Below are positions 16,508 to 25,204 of a stretch of DNA of 64,000 bases, piece after piece. This DNA is from UBA8190 sp003453695 (lineage in GTDB: Bacteria > Actinomycetota > Acidimicrobiia > Acidimicrobiales > UBA8190), in NCBI GenBank assembly GCA_036796975.1, contig DAIRBY010000011.1:1-64000 (forward strand). Direction: 5' to 3'. A model generated the notes under the pieces. That model saw only the letters and a list, made by a program, of their open reading frames with translations, had not been told where the DNA came from and searched no databases. The stretch's first letter is position 1. Each line of letters starts with the position of its first letter. The position numbers and the translations under genes are program-made.

Positions 16508-18913
16508 ATGGTGGGGTTGGCAGGCGGACTTCGCTGGGGCGCGCGTGCGGGCGCGCTGCTGTTGGGCGCCGGGCTGGTGGCGTCTCTCACCGCCACGGTG
16601 CAGACGGTGTCGTCGAGCTCCAGCTTCGATGCCGTGGGCAGCGCCGAACAGGTGTACGTCACCGGGCTGGCTCAGGACCAGTCGGCGTCGCTCGTCGCGC
16701 CGGGCGGCGCCACGCTGTCCACCCAGAGCGCCGATGCGCAGGGCGGCCTCCTCTTCCGCAACGTCCCGCCGGGGACCGGGTACCGCGTCGAATCAGGAGG
16801 CACCCAGTCGGCCCCGTTGGTCGTCCACGACGACTCCGCGGCGCCGTGGGACCCGGGCGTCTACGACCAGTCCATCCCCGACAGCGGCTACGGCTACCTG
16901 ACCACCCGTGACGGGACGAAGCTCGCCATCGACGTGCACCCGCCCACGAGCCCGGCGGGGGAGCCCGGCCTGCCGGCCGGCACCAAGCTTCCGAGCGTTC
17001 CCCAGGGAGACTTCCTCCCGCCCTATCCGACCCTGATCGAGTACTCCGGGTACGGATATGCCGATCCGTCGGGACCGGTGAACGGCATCGCGGTGCTCGC
17101 CAACCTCATGGGCTTCGCCGTGGTCGATGTCAACATGCGGGGCACGGGATGTTCGGGTGGGGCCTTCGACTTCTTCGAGCCCCTCCAGAACCTCGACGCC
17201 TACGACGTGATCGAGACCATCGCCCACCAGCCCTGGGTAGCCGGGCAGCTGGCCCCCGACGGCGGCCACAAGGTCGGGATGATCGGCATCTCCTATGGCG
17301 GCATCAGCCAGCTCTTCGCCGCCCAGCTCGACCCGCCCGACCTGGCGGCCATCACCCCGCTGTCGGTGATCGACGCCACCGCCTCCACCCTCTATCCCGG
17401 GGGGATCCTCAACACCGGCTTCGCCGTGGCCTGGGCCCAGCAGCGTCAGCAGGAGGCGACGCCGGCCACCGCCAGCGGAGGAGGACAGCCCTACGCCGAC
17501 GCCCAGATCAAGAGCGGCGACCAGACTTGCGCCGCCAACCAGGTCCTCCATGGTGAAGCCGCCGACCTCATGGCGAAGATCGACGCCAACAACTACTACA
17601 ACCCCGCTGTCGCCGATCCCCTCGACCCGGTCACGTTCGTGGACAAGATCGACGTGCCCACGTTCATGGACTGCCAGTGGGAGGACGAGCAGACCGGTGG
17701 GCACTGTGCCCAGCTGGTCTCGCACTTCACGGGGACGAACCAGAAGTGGTTCACCTTCACCAACGGAGCCCACATCGACTCGCTCGACCCGGCGTCGTAC
17801 AACCGTTGGTACGACTTCCTCGAGTTGTTCGTGGCCCACAAGGCACCCATCGAGAACGCCGCCATCACCCGTGCCGCCGCGCCCGTCATCTACCAGGCGG
17901 CCATGGGCCTGCCCCAGACCGACCTGGTCACCCTCCCCGTCGACCCCGTTCAGGCCCTGCCCACCTACGGCCTGGCGCTGGCGGCGTTCGAGAAGACACC
18001 CGAGGTCACCGTGGACTTCGACAACGGCGCCGGCTCGTCCCCCACCGCGCAGTCCACGGCCGGCAACCCCTACTCGGGGTTCGAGGAGGGCTTCTCCTCG
18101 ATCCCGGTTCCCGGCACCTCGGCCGAGACGTGGTACCTGGGACCCGGAGGGACGCTCGGTGACGGCTTGCCCGCCAGCGTCGGCGTGGACGAGTACACAT
18201 CCAACGCCGACATCTTCTCCAACCTGAACGACTACGCCGTGAACGGGAACACCGGCGGCGGCGGCCTGTGGGGCAACGCCTCGCAGTGGCAGTGGCGGTG
18301 GCAGCAGAACCCGGCCGGTTCAGCGCTGTCCTATGTGTCGTCGCCGCTCGCCACCGACGCCACGGTGGTCGGTGCCGGGGCGGTGTATGTCTGGGTGCGG
18401 TCGTCCACGCCGGACGTCGACCTCCAGGCCACGGTCAGCGAGGTCCGCCCCGACGGGCACGAGACGTTCGTCCAGGACGGGTGGATGCGGGCCAGCGAAC
18501 GGAAGCTCGCCCGGGCCGGGAGCTCGGACAACATCTTCAAGCAGCCGACCACGCTGCTCGATCCCATCCCGACCTTCACCCAGGCCGACGCGGCGCCCAT
18601 GCCGAAGAACAAGTTCGTGCAGATCGCCATCCCCCTGTACTACGAGGGACATGTGTACCGGGCCGGATCGCGCATCAGGGTCACGATCAGCGCCCCCAAC
18701 GGTGCCCAACCCATCTGGTCCTTCGCCCAGACCGAGCCGCCGACCGGCACCTCGACGGTGTCGATCTTCTACGGGCCGAACCAGCCGTCGTACCTCGTGC
18801 TGCCCGTGATCGGGGGCCTGAACGCACCGACGTCGCTGCCGCCGTGCCCGAGCCTGCGCAACGAGCCGTGTCGGGCGTATGCGCCCATCACCAACACGGC
18901 CGCCACCGGCTGA
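16508..18913 (+). CDS. Secreted CocE/NonD-type (X-Pro dipeptidyl-peptidase-like) hydrolase
   Basis: The 801-residue protein has a signal peptide (RAGALLLGAGLVASLTATVQ), a small beta domain (about 45-110), an alpha/beta-hydrolase core (about 120-520) and a C-terminal jelly-roll domain (about 530-790). The nucleophile elbow is GMIGISYGGISQ. The N-terminal catalytic stretch contains VNMRGTGCSGGAF, and the His is probably in FTNGAHIDSLDP, with Asp in the preceding DKIDVPTFMDCQWEDE segment. CocE-type enzymes cleave esters or N-terminal X-Pro bonds. It is exported and the substrate is unknown. ATG at 16508 follows GGAGGGCGGCGG. Downstream lies an 11-bp tandem repeat. Confidence 0.87.
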   Translation: MVGLAGGLRWGARAGALLLGAGLVASLTATVQTVSSSSSFDAVGSAEQVYVTGLAQDQSASLVAPGGATLSTQSADAQGGLLFRNVPPGTGYRVESGGTQSAPLVVHDDSAAPWDPGVYDQSIPDSGYGYLTTRDGTKLAIDVHPPTSPAGEPGLPAGTKLPSVPQGDFLPPYPTLIEYSGYGYADPSGPVNGIAVLANLMGFAVVDVNMRGTGCSGGAFDFFEPLQNLDAYDVIETIAHQPWVAGQLAPDGGHKVGMIGISYGGISQLFAAQLDPPDLAAITPLSVIDATASTLYPGGILNTGFAVAWAQQRQQEATPATASGGGQPYADAQIKSGDQTCAANQVLHGEAADLMAKIDANNYYNPAVADPLDPVTFVDKIDVPTFMDCQWEDEQTGGHCAQLVSHFTGTNQKWFTFTNGAHIDSLDPASYNRWYDFLELFVAHKAPIENAAITRAAAPVIYQAAMGLPQTDLVTLPVDPVQALPTYGLALAAFEKTPEVTVDFDNGAGSSPTAQSTAGNPYSGFEEGFSSIPVPGTSAETWYLGPGGTLGDGLPASVGVDEYTSNADIFSNLNDYAVNGNTGGGGLWGNASQWQWRWQQNPAGSALSYVSSPLATDATVVGAGAVYVWVRSSTPDVDLQATVSEVRPDGHETFVQDGWMRASERKLARAGSSDNIFKQPTTLLDPIPTFTQADAAPMPKNKFVQIAIPLYYEGHVYRAGSRIRVTISAPNGAQPIWSFAQTEPPTGTSTVSIFYGPNQPSYLVLPVIGGLNAPTSLPPCPSLRNEPCRAYAPITNTAATG

Positions 18914-18999
18914 GCCCGCACCGAGCCCGCACCGAGCCCGCACCGAGCCCGCACCGAGCGCGGACTGAGCGCGGACTGAGCCTGCACCGAGCCCGCACA
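18912..18999 (+). repeat. Tandem array, 8 copies of an 11-bp unit
   Basis: Eight head-to-tail 11-mers start at 18912: four GAGCCCGCACC, two GAGCGCGGACT, one GAGCCTGCACC and one GAGCCCGCACA. The array fills the convergent gap between the hydrolase stop and the Rieske gene and ends before a short complementary segment (GCCTGGGCT). The block structure (4+2+2) suggests slippage expansion. Confidence 0.9.
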
Positions 19000-19017
19000 G
19001 CCTGGGCTGAAGGAGGG

Positions 19018-20331
19018 CTACTCCTCGACGAGGAAGCGGTCGATCATGCGGTGCATGTGCAGGACGTTGGCCTCCTGGCGCCGGTTGAGCCGGATCCCGG
19101 GACCGCCCCGGGCCTTGAGCCCGGTCTGGACGTGGGCCATGTTGGCGTAGTCCTGGTTGGTGATGAGCCCCCAGTCGCGCTCGGTCCAGTCGGGATAGAA
19201 GCGCCGGGTGACCGGGCGGGCCGTCTCGTCGGGCCGCGGCCACTCCAGGAACCAGGTGTCCTTGACGGCGCGGTCGGGGTCGAGCCCGTCGGGGCGCACC
19301 CGGAACACGATGGCGCTCCCGGGGTAGATGGGCCCGACCATGTTGGGGAAGAACAGCACGTCGTCGGCGCTCGTGAGCTGGTCGTCGGAGAACGCCTCCA
19401 CCGGCACGCCCCGGCGGGCCAGGAGCTCCCGGCGGGCGCGCTGGTAGCGCCCCAGCATGGTCTCGCCGTCGGTCGACGGCGTGGCCCGGATCTCCTCGAC
19501 GGCGGCGCCCTCCTCTTCGAGGAACAGCCCGCCCAGCCCGGAGACGAAGGACTCGAGGATCTCCCCTTCGTCGTACTCACCGGGCTCGAGGCCGAGTCGG
19601 GGGCTCGGGGTGAGCGTGCGTCGGGCCTCGGGGAGCCGGCCGTAGTGGGCGTGGCGGCCGAGAGGCTCGTAGGCCAGGTTCACGTCGTCGGTCCACGGGA
19701 GCAGCTGCGGGTGCGTGCCCTGCACGTGGTAGCCCTCGTTGAAGGCGTCGACCACCACCTTCCAGTTGGCGGGCAGCACGGTCGAGAGATCGGCGCGCAG
19801 CCGCATGCGATCGAGGTGGTACGGAGCCAGCACGGTCGGTAGCGGGTCCAGGTAGTCGAGCAGCGGCGGCGCAGCCGGGTCGAGACACACCCACACGAAG
19901 CCACCCCACAGGTCGCAGCGCACGCTGCTCAAGCACGTGCCTGCCGGGATCGGTGCGAACTCGTCCCGGTCGACCACCTCGGTCAGGGTCCCGTCGAGGT
20001 CGTAGCGCCAGGCGTGGAACCGGCACCGGATGCACCCCTCTTCGAGATGGCCGGCGCCCTCGGCCAGACGCGTCCCCCGGTGCAGGCACGTGTTGTAGAA
20101 GGCCCGAACCGTGTCGGGTGCCGAGCGGACCACGAGGATCGACTGGTCGCCGATGACGTACTCGCAGTAGTCGCCGGCCACGGCGACCTCCTCCTCGCGA
20201 CAGGCTGCCTGCCAGACACGGCTCCACAGCCGTTCGAACTCGAGGACGGCGAAGGACGGGCTCGTGTAGCGGGCGCGGGGGAGCACGCCGTCGTCGGTGA
20301 CGAGTGCGCTCTCGAGGTCGATGTCGCCCAT
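19018..20331 (-). CDS. Aromatic ring-hydroxylating (Rieske) oxygenase, alpha subunit
   Basis: The 437-residue alpha subunit has a Rieske [2Fe-2S] domain (about 40-150) with C82-x-H84 and C103-x2-H106. The catalytic domain has mononuclear iron ligands in VDAFNEGYHVQGTHPQL and an Asp-rich C-terminal part. Such enzymes insert oxygen into aromatic rings or terpenoid/sterol frameworks. Separate ferredoxin and reductase genes are not adjacent. ATG at 20331 has AAGGA upstream. It is divergent from the thiolase operon across 122 bp and probably belongs to the same catabolic programme. Confidence 0.9.
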   Translation of the reverse strand: MGDIDLESALVTDDGVLPRARYTSPSFAVLEFERLWSRVWQAACREEEVAVAGDYCEYVIGDQSILVVRSAPDTVRAFYNTCLHRGTRLAEGAGHLEEGCIRCRFHAWRYDLDGTLTEVVDRDEFAPIPAGTCLSSVRCDLWGGFVWVCLDPAAPPLLDYLDPLPTVLAPYHLDRMRLRADLSTVLPANWKVVVDAFNEGYHVQGTHPQLLPWTDDVNLAYEPLGRHAHYGRLPEARRTLTPSPRLGLEPGEYDEGEILESFVSGLGGLFLEEEGAAVEEIRATPSTDGETMLGRYQRARRELLARRGVPVEAFSDDQLTSADDVLFFPNMVGPIYPGSAIVFRVRPDGLDPDRAVKDTWFLEWPRPDETARPVTRRFYPDWTERDWGLITNQDYANMAHVQTGLKARGGPGIRLNRRQEANVLHMHRMIDRFLVEE

Positions 20332-20376
20332 GGTCCTTCTCGAATGGTAGGTCGCATCCGACGGCCCGCCCCGACC

Positions 20377-20406
20377 TCGACCACCTCGCGCCCTGCTCCT
20401 TATACT
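20377..20406 (+). promoter_or_regulatory. Predicted promoter of the thiolase operon
   Basis: The -10 box TATACT (20401-20406) is the best -10 match noticed in the window. TCGACC (20377-20382) lies 18 bp upstream as a weak -35. It leaves a 5' leader of about 40 nt containing GAAGGGAC as ribosome site before ATG 20454. Confidence 0.55.
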
Positions 20407-20453
20407 TCTCGCCTACTTCTCGACGCCGCCCAAGAGGCCCGAAGGGACAGCAC

Positions 20454-21614
20454 ATGGCAGAGCCGGTCATCGTGGAGGCGGTGCGCACCCCCATCGGCAA
20501 GCGCAACGGCGCCCTGGCCGGGGTGCACCCCGTCGAGCTCCTGGGGGCCGCCCAGGTGGAGCTCATCAAGCGCAGCGGCATCGACCCCGGCGACGTCGAA
20601 CAGGTCTTCGCCGGCTGCGTCACCCAGGCCGGCGAGCAGGCCTTCAACATCGGCCGGCTGGCGTGGCTGGGCCAGGGCCTCCCCTACGAGGTCGCCGCCA
20701 CCACCGTCGACTGCCAGTGCGGCTCCTCGCAACAGGCCAACCATCTCGTCGCCGGGCTCATCGGCAGCGGCGCCGTGGAGGTCGCCATCGGCTGCGGCGT
20801 CGAAGCCATGAGCCGGGTCGGTCTCGGGGACAACATCAAGGGCGCCCCGGGCCGGCCCTTCCCGCCGGGGTTTCCCGTCGAGATCCCCGACCAGTTCACC
20901 TCGGCCGAGCGCATCGCCCACAAGTACGGGGTGAGCCGCGTCGACACCGACGCGCTGGGCCTGGCGTCGCAGGAGAAGGCGACCCGAGCCTGGGCGGAGG
21001 GCCGCTTCGAGCGCGAGGTCGTGCCCGTGGAGGCACCGGTGGTCGCCGCCGAGGGGCCCACCGGCGAGGTGCAGGTGGTGGATCGCGATCAGGGGCTTCG
21101 CGACACCACGGCCGAAGGGCTGGCCGCCTTGAAGCCGGTGCTGCCCGACGGCATCCACACCGCGGGCACCTCCTCGCAGATCTCCGACGGCGCCGCCGCC
21201 GTGCTGTGGATGACCGAGGACCGGGCCAGGGCGGCGGGACTGCGGCCCCGGGCGAGGATGCGGGCCCAGGTCCTCGTGGGCTCGGACCCCTACTACCAGC
21301 TCGACGGCCCCATCCCCGCCACCGCCAAGGTCTTGGCCAAAGCCGGGCTCGCCGTCGGCGACATCGACATCTTCGAGATCAACGAAGCGTTCGCCTCGGT
21401 GGTGTGCTCGTGGCAGAAGGCACACGACATCGACTGGGACAAGGTCAACGTGAACGGCGGCGCCATCGCCCTGGGCCACCCGGTGGGCGCCACGGGGAGC
21501 CGCCTCATCACGACCGCTCTCCACGAGCTCGAGCGTCGTGACGGCACGCTGGCCCTCGTCACCATGTGCTGCGGTGGGGGACTCGCCACGGCGTCGGTCC
21601 TGGAGCGGCTCTGA
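20454..21614 (+). CDS. Thiolase (acetyl-CoA C-acyltransferase family)
   Basis: The 386-residue length is typical for thiolases. Active-site elements are present: the acyl-accepting cysteine in DCQCGSSQQA (C89), EINEAFASVV, the catalytic His in GGAIALGHPVGATGSR and the second cysteine in MCCGGGLATA. It can cleave 3-ketoacyl-CoA or condense acyl-CoA; its setting between CoA ligases suggests degradation. ATG at 20454 follows GAAGGGAC. It heads a run of same-strand genes with gaps of 11, 11, -4, 92 and 10 nt. Confidence 0.93.
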   Translation: MAEPVIVEAVRTPIGKRNGALAGVHPVELLGAAQVELIKRSGIDPGDVEQVFAGCVTQAGEQAFNIGRLAWLGQGLPYEVAATTVDCQCGSSQQANHLVAGLIGSGAVEVAIGCGVEAMSRVGLGDNIKGAPGRPFPPGFPVEIPDQFTSAERIAHKYGVSRVDTDALGLASQEKATRAWAEGRFEREVVPVEAPVVAAEGPTGEVQVVDRDQGLRDTTAEGLAALKPVLPDGIHTAGTSSQISDGAAAVLWMTEDRARAAGLRPRARMRAQVLVGSDPYYQLDGPIPATAKVLAKAGLAVGDIDIFEINEAFASVVCSWQKAHDIDWDKVNVNGGAIALGHPVGATGSRLITTALHELERRDGTLALVTMCCGGGLATASVLERL

Positions 21615-21625
21615 GCCGTCTTGGG

Positions 21626-23428
21626 GTGCCCGGCTCCGAGTACGCCCCGAGCACGCGGCAGGTGGCCCTGGCCCCGCCGCTCGCCGAGGTTCCCCTTCCT
21701 GCACCCGACGTGGCCGCCCTTCTGGCACGCAACGCCGAGGTGCACGGTGGCCGGCCGGCGCTGCGCTTCGGCGACCGGATCTGGACCCACGCCGAGCTGC
21801 TCGACGAAGCCGGGCGCTTCGCCACGCTCCTGCTACGGCGCCTCGATCCCGACCACCCACCGCACGTCGGCGTGTTGCTCGACAACACGCCCGACTACGT
21901 GTTCGTCCTGTGCGGCGCGGCGTTGGCCGGTGCCGCCGTGGTGGGCCTCAACCGGACCCGCAGGGACGAGCACCTGGCTCACGACATCACCCACACCGAC
22001 GTCCAGCTCCTCGTGACCGAGCCCCGCTACGAGGCGGTCCTGCGACCGGTACTGGGCGGCCTCGACCTGCCCGGTGGTGCCCTCGTCTCCCGGCGCTTCG
22101 CCGACGGCGACGACCCGGAGCCTTCACCCGCTGCTCAGGCCGCCGGCGAGGACCTCGGGGAGGCCCTCCACGCCGCCGCGGCGGGGAACGCGGGGCCAAC
22201 GCTGCCGTGGGCCCATGACGTCGACGCCCTGTGGGTGCTGCTGTTCACGTCGGGGACCTCCGCCTCGCCCAAGGCGGTGCGCTGCACCCAACGGCGCCTG
22301 CTGACCACCGGTAACCGCATGGCCACGATGCTCGGTGTCGGCCCCGATGACGTCGGCTACGCGGCCATGCCCCTCTTCCACGCCAACTCCCTCATGGGAG
22401 GCCTGGCCCCCGCTCTCGTGGCCGGGGCGTCGCTCTCGCTGGCACGACGCTTCAGCGCCTCGGGCTTCCTCGGCGACGTGCGACGCTACGGCGCCACCTG
22501 GTTCAACTACACCGGCAACGTGCTCGCCCATCTCCTGGCGACAGAGGAACGGGGCGACGACGCCGACAACCCGCTGCGCATCGCCTTCGGCAACGAAGGC
22601 ACGCCCAACGTGCTCGCCACCGCTTCCAAACGCTTCGGCATCGAGATCGTCGACGTCTTCGGATCGACCGAAGGATCGATCACCTTCGATCGCTCCGGTG
22701 GGCCCCCGCCGGGATCCGTCGGGCGGCTCCGGACCGGGACGCTCATCGTCGACGAAGACGGACACGAGATGGCGAGAGCCACGTTCGACGAAACGGGAGG
22801 GCTCGTCAACCCCGAGGCATGTGTCGGAGAGGTGGTGAACACCCTCGGGGTCGGGCCCTTCGAGGGCTACTACCGAAACGACGAGGCCATGCGCCACGCC
22901 ACCCGCAACGGCTGGTACTGGAGCGGCGACCTCGCCTACGCCGACGGCGAGGGATGGGTGTACTTCGCGGGCCGGACGTCCGACTGGTTGCGCGTGGACG
23001 GCGAGAACTTCCCGGCGGCTCCGGTCGAAGCCATCGTCATCCGCCACCCCGACGTCGTGGTCTCGGCCGTCTACGGGATCCCCGACCCCCAGTCCGGTGA
23101 CCAGGTGATGACGGCGCTCGTGCTGCGCCACGGCGTCACCTTCGACGGCCAGGCCTTCGCCACATGGCTCGACGCCCAACCCGACTTGAGCCCGAGATGG
23201 CAGCCCCGCTACGTCCGGGTGTCCGGGGCGCTCCCCGGCACCGCCACCAACAAGGTGCTGGTCCGCGAGCTCGTGCAGCAACACATCCGCGCCGATCGGG
23301 TCGGGGGCGACGCGCTCTTCGTGCGGCCGCGCCGGGCCGGCGCCTTCCGGCCCTTCACGGCCGAGGACGAGGCCGGCCTGCGCCTGGCCTTCGAGCAGAA
23401 CGGACGCCTCCGACTGTGGGACGTTTAG
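21626..23428 (+). CDS. AMP-binding acyl-CoA ligase
   Basis: About 600 residues of the ANL superfamily. The P-loop is LLFTSGTSASPKAVRCT (Gly replaced by Ala in the usual TSGTTGxPK), followed by MPLFHANSL, YGATWFNYTGNV, DVFGSTEGSITF, YYRNDEAMRHA, GWYWSGDLAY and RVDGENFPAAPVE. In the C-terminal domain ATNKVLVREL occupies the catalytic Lys position. It resembles fatty-acid or bile-acid-type CoA ligases. Start uncertain: GTG at 21626, 11 nt after the thiolase stop, is chosen, although the frame stays open upstream inside the thiolase gene. Confidence 0.88.
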   Translation: MPGSEYAPSTRQVALAPPLAEVPLPAPDVAALLARNAEVHGGRPALRFGDRIWTHAELLDEAGRFATLLLRRLDPDHPPHVGVLLDNTPDYVFVLCGAALAGAAVVGLNRTRRDEHLAHDITHTDVQLLVTEPRYEAVLRPVLGGLDLPGGALVSRRFADGDDPEPSPAAQAAGEDLGEALHAAAAGNAGPTLPWAHDVDALWVLLFTSGTSASPKAVRCTQRRLLTTGNRMATMLGVGPDDVGYAAMPLFHANSLMGGLAPALVAGASLSLARRFSASGFLGDVRRYGATWFNYTGNVLAHLLATEERGDDADNPLRIAFGNEGTPNVLATASKRFGIEIVDVFGSTEGSITFDRSGGPPPGSVGRLRTGTLIVDEDGHEMARATFDETGGLVNPEACVGEVVNTLGVGPFEGYYRNDEAMRHATRNGWYWSGDLAYADGEGWVYFAGRTSDWLRVDGENFPAAPVEAIVIRHPDVVVSAVYGIPDPQSGDQVMTALVLRHGVTFDGQAFATWLDAQPDLSPRWQPRYVRVSGALPGTATNKVLVRELVQQHIRADRVGGDALFVRPRRAGAFRPFTAEDEAGLRLAFEQNGRLRLWDV

Positions 23429-23439
23429 GGTCGGAGCCG

Positions 23440-24315
23440 GTGAGCACATCGGTGCCGGGACTGGCACCCGTCCCCCACCACGAGGCAGGCCCATCGGTCG
23501 GCCGGAGCGGCGCCGCATCGGCACCGGCGGTACTGCTGCGCGCCGTGTCCAAGAGCTTCGGGCCCCGCCAGGCAGCCGTGCCGGCAGTTGACGACGTGAC
23601 GCTCTCGGTCGAGACGGGGAAGTTCGTGACCGTCATCGGCCCCAGTGGCTGTGGCAAGACGACGCTCCTCCGCATCGTGGCGGGGTTGCTCGACCCCGAC
23701 CGAGGCGACGTGTCCGTCTTCGGGAGCCCGGTCGGTCGGGCGGTCGAGGCCAAGGGCATCGGCTTCGTGCCCCAGTCACCCGCCCTCCTCCCGTGGCGAA
23801 CGGTGCTCGAGAACGTCCAGCTCCCCCTTCAGGTCAACGAAAAGGCGCATCTCGCCGACGGCCGGGTACGACGGGACCCGGTCGAGGTGCTGGAGTCCTT
23901 CGGCCTCGGCAACGTCCTCGGACGTCGCCCGGCCCAGCTGTCCGGCGGCATGCAGCAGCGCGTGGCCATCGCCCGGGCCTTCGTCTTCGACCCCCCCGTC
24001 CTGCTCATGGACGAGCCGTTCGCCGCAGTCGACGAGCTGACCCGGGAGGTGCTGCGCCACGAGCTGCTGTCGGTGTGGCAGGGGAGCCGCAAGACGGTGC
24101 TGTTCGTGACGCATTCCATACCGGAGGCCATCGCCCTGTCGGACGCCGTCGTCATCATGTCTCCCCATCCCGGTCGCATCGAGAAGGTGGTGCCGGTCGA
24201 CCTCCCACGACCCCGTGGTGACCTCGTCGAGACGACCGTGGAGTTCCACGAGCTCGAGCGCCAGGTGCGCATGGAGATCCGACGGAGTTGGAAGCCCGAG
24301 GGACCCGAGGGATGA
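23440..24315 (+). CDS. NitT/TauT-type ABC transporter ATP-binding protein
   Basis: The 291-residue ATPase has Walker A GPSGCGKTTLL, Q-loop VPQSPALLPW, signature LSGGMQQRVAIARA, Walker B VLLMDEPFAAVDE and switch His in VTHSIPEA. The pattern SPALLPWRTVLENV is typical of the nitrate/sulfonate/taurine (SsuB/TauB) subfamily. GTG at 23440 follows GGAG; about 30 residues precede the ABC domain. It overlaps the permease start (ATGA). With the permease and lipoprotein it forms a complete importer embedded in an acyl-CoA catabolic operon. Confidence 0.92.
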   Translation: MSTSVPGLAPVPHHEAGPSVGRSGAASAPAVLLRAVSKSFGPRQAAVPAVDDVTLSVETGKFVTVIGPSGCGKTTLLRIVAGLLDPDRGDVSVFGSPVGRAVEAKGIGFVPQSPALLPWRTVLENVQLPLQVNEKAHLADGRVRRDPVEVLESFGLGNVLGRRPAQLSGGMQQRVAIARAFVFDPPVLLMDEPFAAVDELTREVLRHELLSVWQGSRKTVLFVTHSIPEAIALSDAVVIMSPHPGRIEKVVPVDLPRPRGDLVETTVEFHELERQVRMEIRRSWKPEGPEG

Positions 24316-25112
24316 ACGAGCACGCTGGGCGAGGGTGGCCGACGTGGGCCCGGCCGGGCGTGTGGGTGCCGCCGCTGGTCGCCTTCGCCGTCCTGGCCGG
24401 AGCCTGGCAGCTCTACGCCGTGCACAATCCCACGGTCATCCCGAAGATCCAGCAGGTCGTCTCTCAACTGGTCGACAGGCCGTATTTCTTCTTCCGCAAC
24501 GCCCTCACCACGATCCAGGAGGCGGTCGTGGGCGCCGCCTTCGGGATGGGGATGGCCTTCCTCCTCGCCGTGCTCATGTCGTTCGTGCGAATCGTGGAGC
24601 GGGCGGTGCTCCCGCTGGCGGTGATCTTGAACGTCACCCCGGTCATCGCCGTCGCCCCCGCCCTGGTGGTCGCCTTCGGCTTCGGCATGACCCCCAAGTA
24701 CGTCATCACCGCCGTGGTGGTGTTCTTCCCCTTCCTGATCAACGCCCTCATCGGCCTGCGCTCGATCGACCCCTTGTCCCTCGACGTGCTCACCACCCTT
24801 CACGCCTCGCGTACCGAGGTGCTCTGGCGACTCCGGCTCCCGAGCAGCCTGCCGTTCCTGTTCGCCGCCGCCCGCATCTGCATGCCGCTGAGCGTGATCG
24901 GGGCGGTCGTGGCGGAGTTCGTGGCTGCCGGCAGGACCAACGGCTTGGGCACCCTCATCGTCACCGCCGCCTCCCTCGGCGACCTGAAGACCATCTATGC
25001 GGCTGTGGCGGTCCTCGCCGTGACCGGCATCGTCTTCTTCCTGGTCGTCGTGATCCTGCAGGCCAAGCTGCTCACCTGGCACAGCTCGGCGGCCACGGCT
25101 GCGAACGCCTGA
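24312..25112 (+). CDS. NitT/TauT-type ABC transporter permease
   Basis: The 266-residue integral membrane protein has about six helices (WVPPLVAFAVLAGAWQLYAV at 20-40; MGMAFLLAVLMSFVRIV; LAVILNVTPVIAVAPALVVA; ITAVVVFFPFLINALIG; AVVAEFVAAG; VLAVTGIVFFLVVVIL). The cytoplasmic EAA-like loop is LTTLHASRTEVLWRLRLPSSLPF. Family BPD_transp_1, SsuC/TauC-like. ATG at 24312 overlaps the ATPase stop. Probably functions as a homodimer. Confidence 0.92.
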   Translation: MNEHAGRGWPTWARPGVWVPPLVAFAVLAGAWQLYAVHNPTVIPKIQQVVSQLVDRPYFFFRNALTTIQEAVVGAAFGMGMAFLLAVLMSFVRIVERAVLPLAVILNVTPVIAVAPALVVAFGFGMTPKYVITAVVVFFPFLINALIGLRSIDPLSLDVLTTLHASRTEVLWRLRLPSSLPFLFAAARICMPLSVIGAVVAEFVAAGRTNGLGTLIVTAASLGDLKTIYAAVAVLAVTGIVFFLVVVILQAKLLTWHSSAATAANA

Positions 25113-25204
25113 CCGGCTGCTCCCAGCTGCCCCGTTGGTGCACGACAGGGCGGAGAGGCCAAGCTCTCGGGCCGAGCCGGGAGCCAACGAGAGCCAGGGG
25201 AGAC

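Noticed and set aside
18912..18999. Possible coding repeat extending the hydrolase C-terminus
   Set aside because: The hydrolase stops at 18911-18913 before the array, and no start or ribosome site follows.
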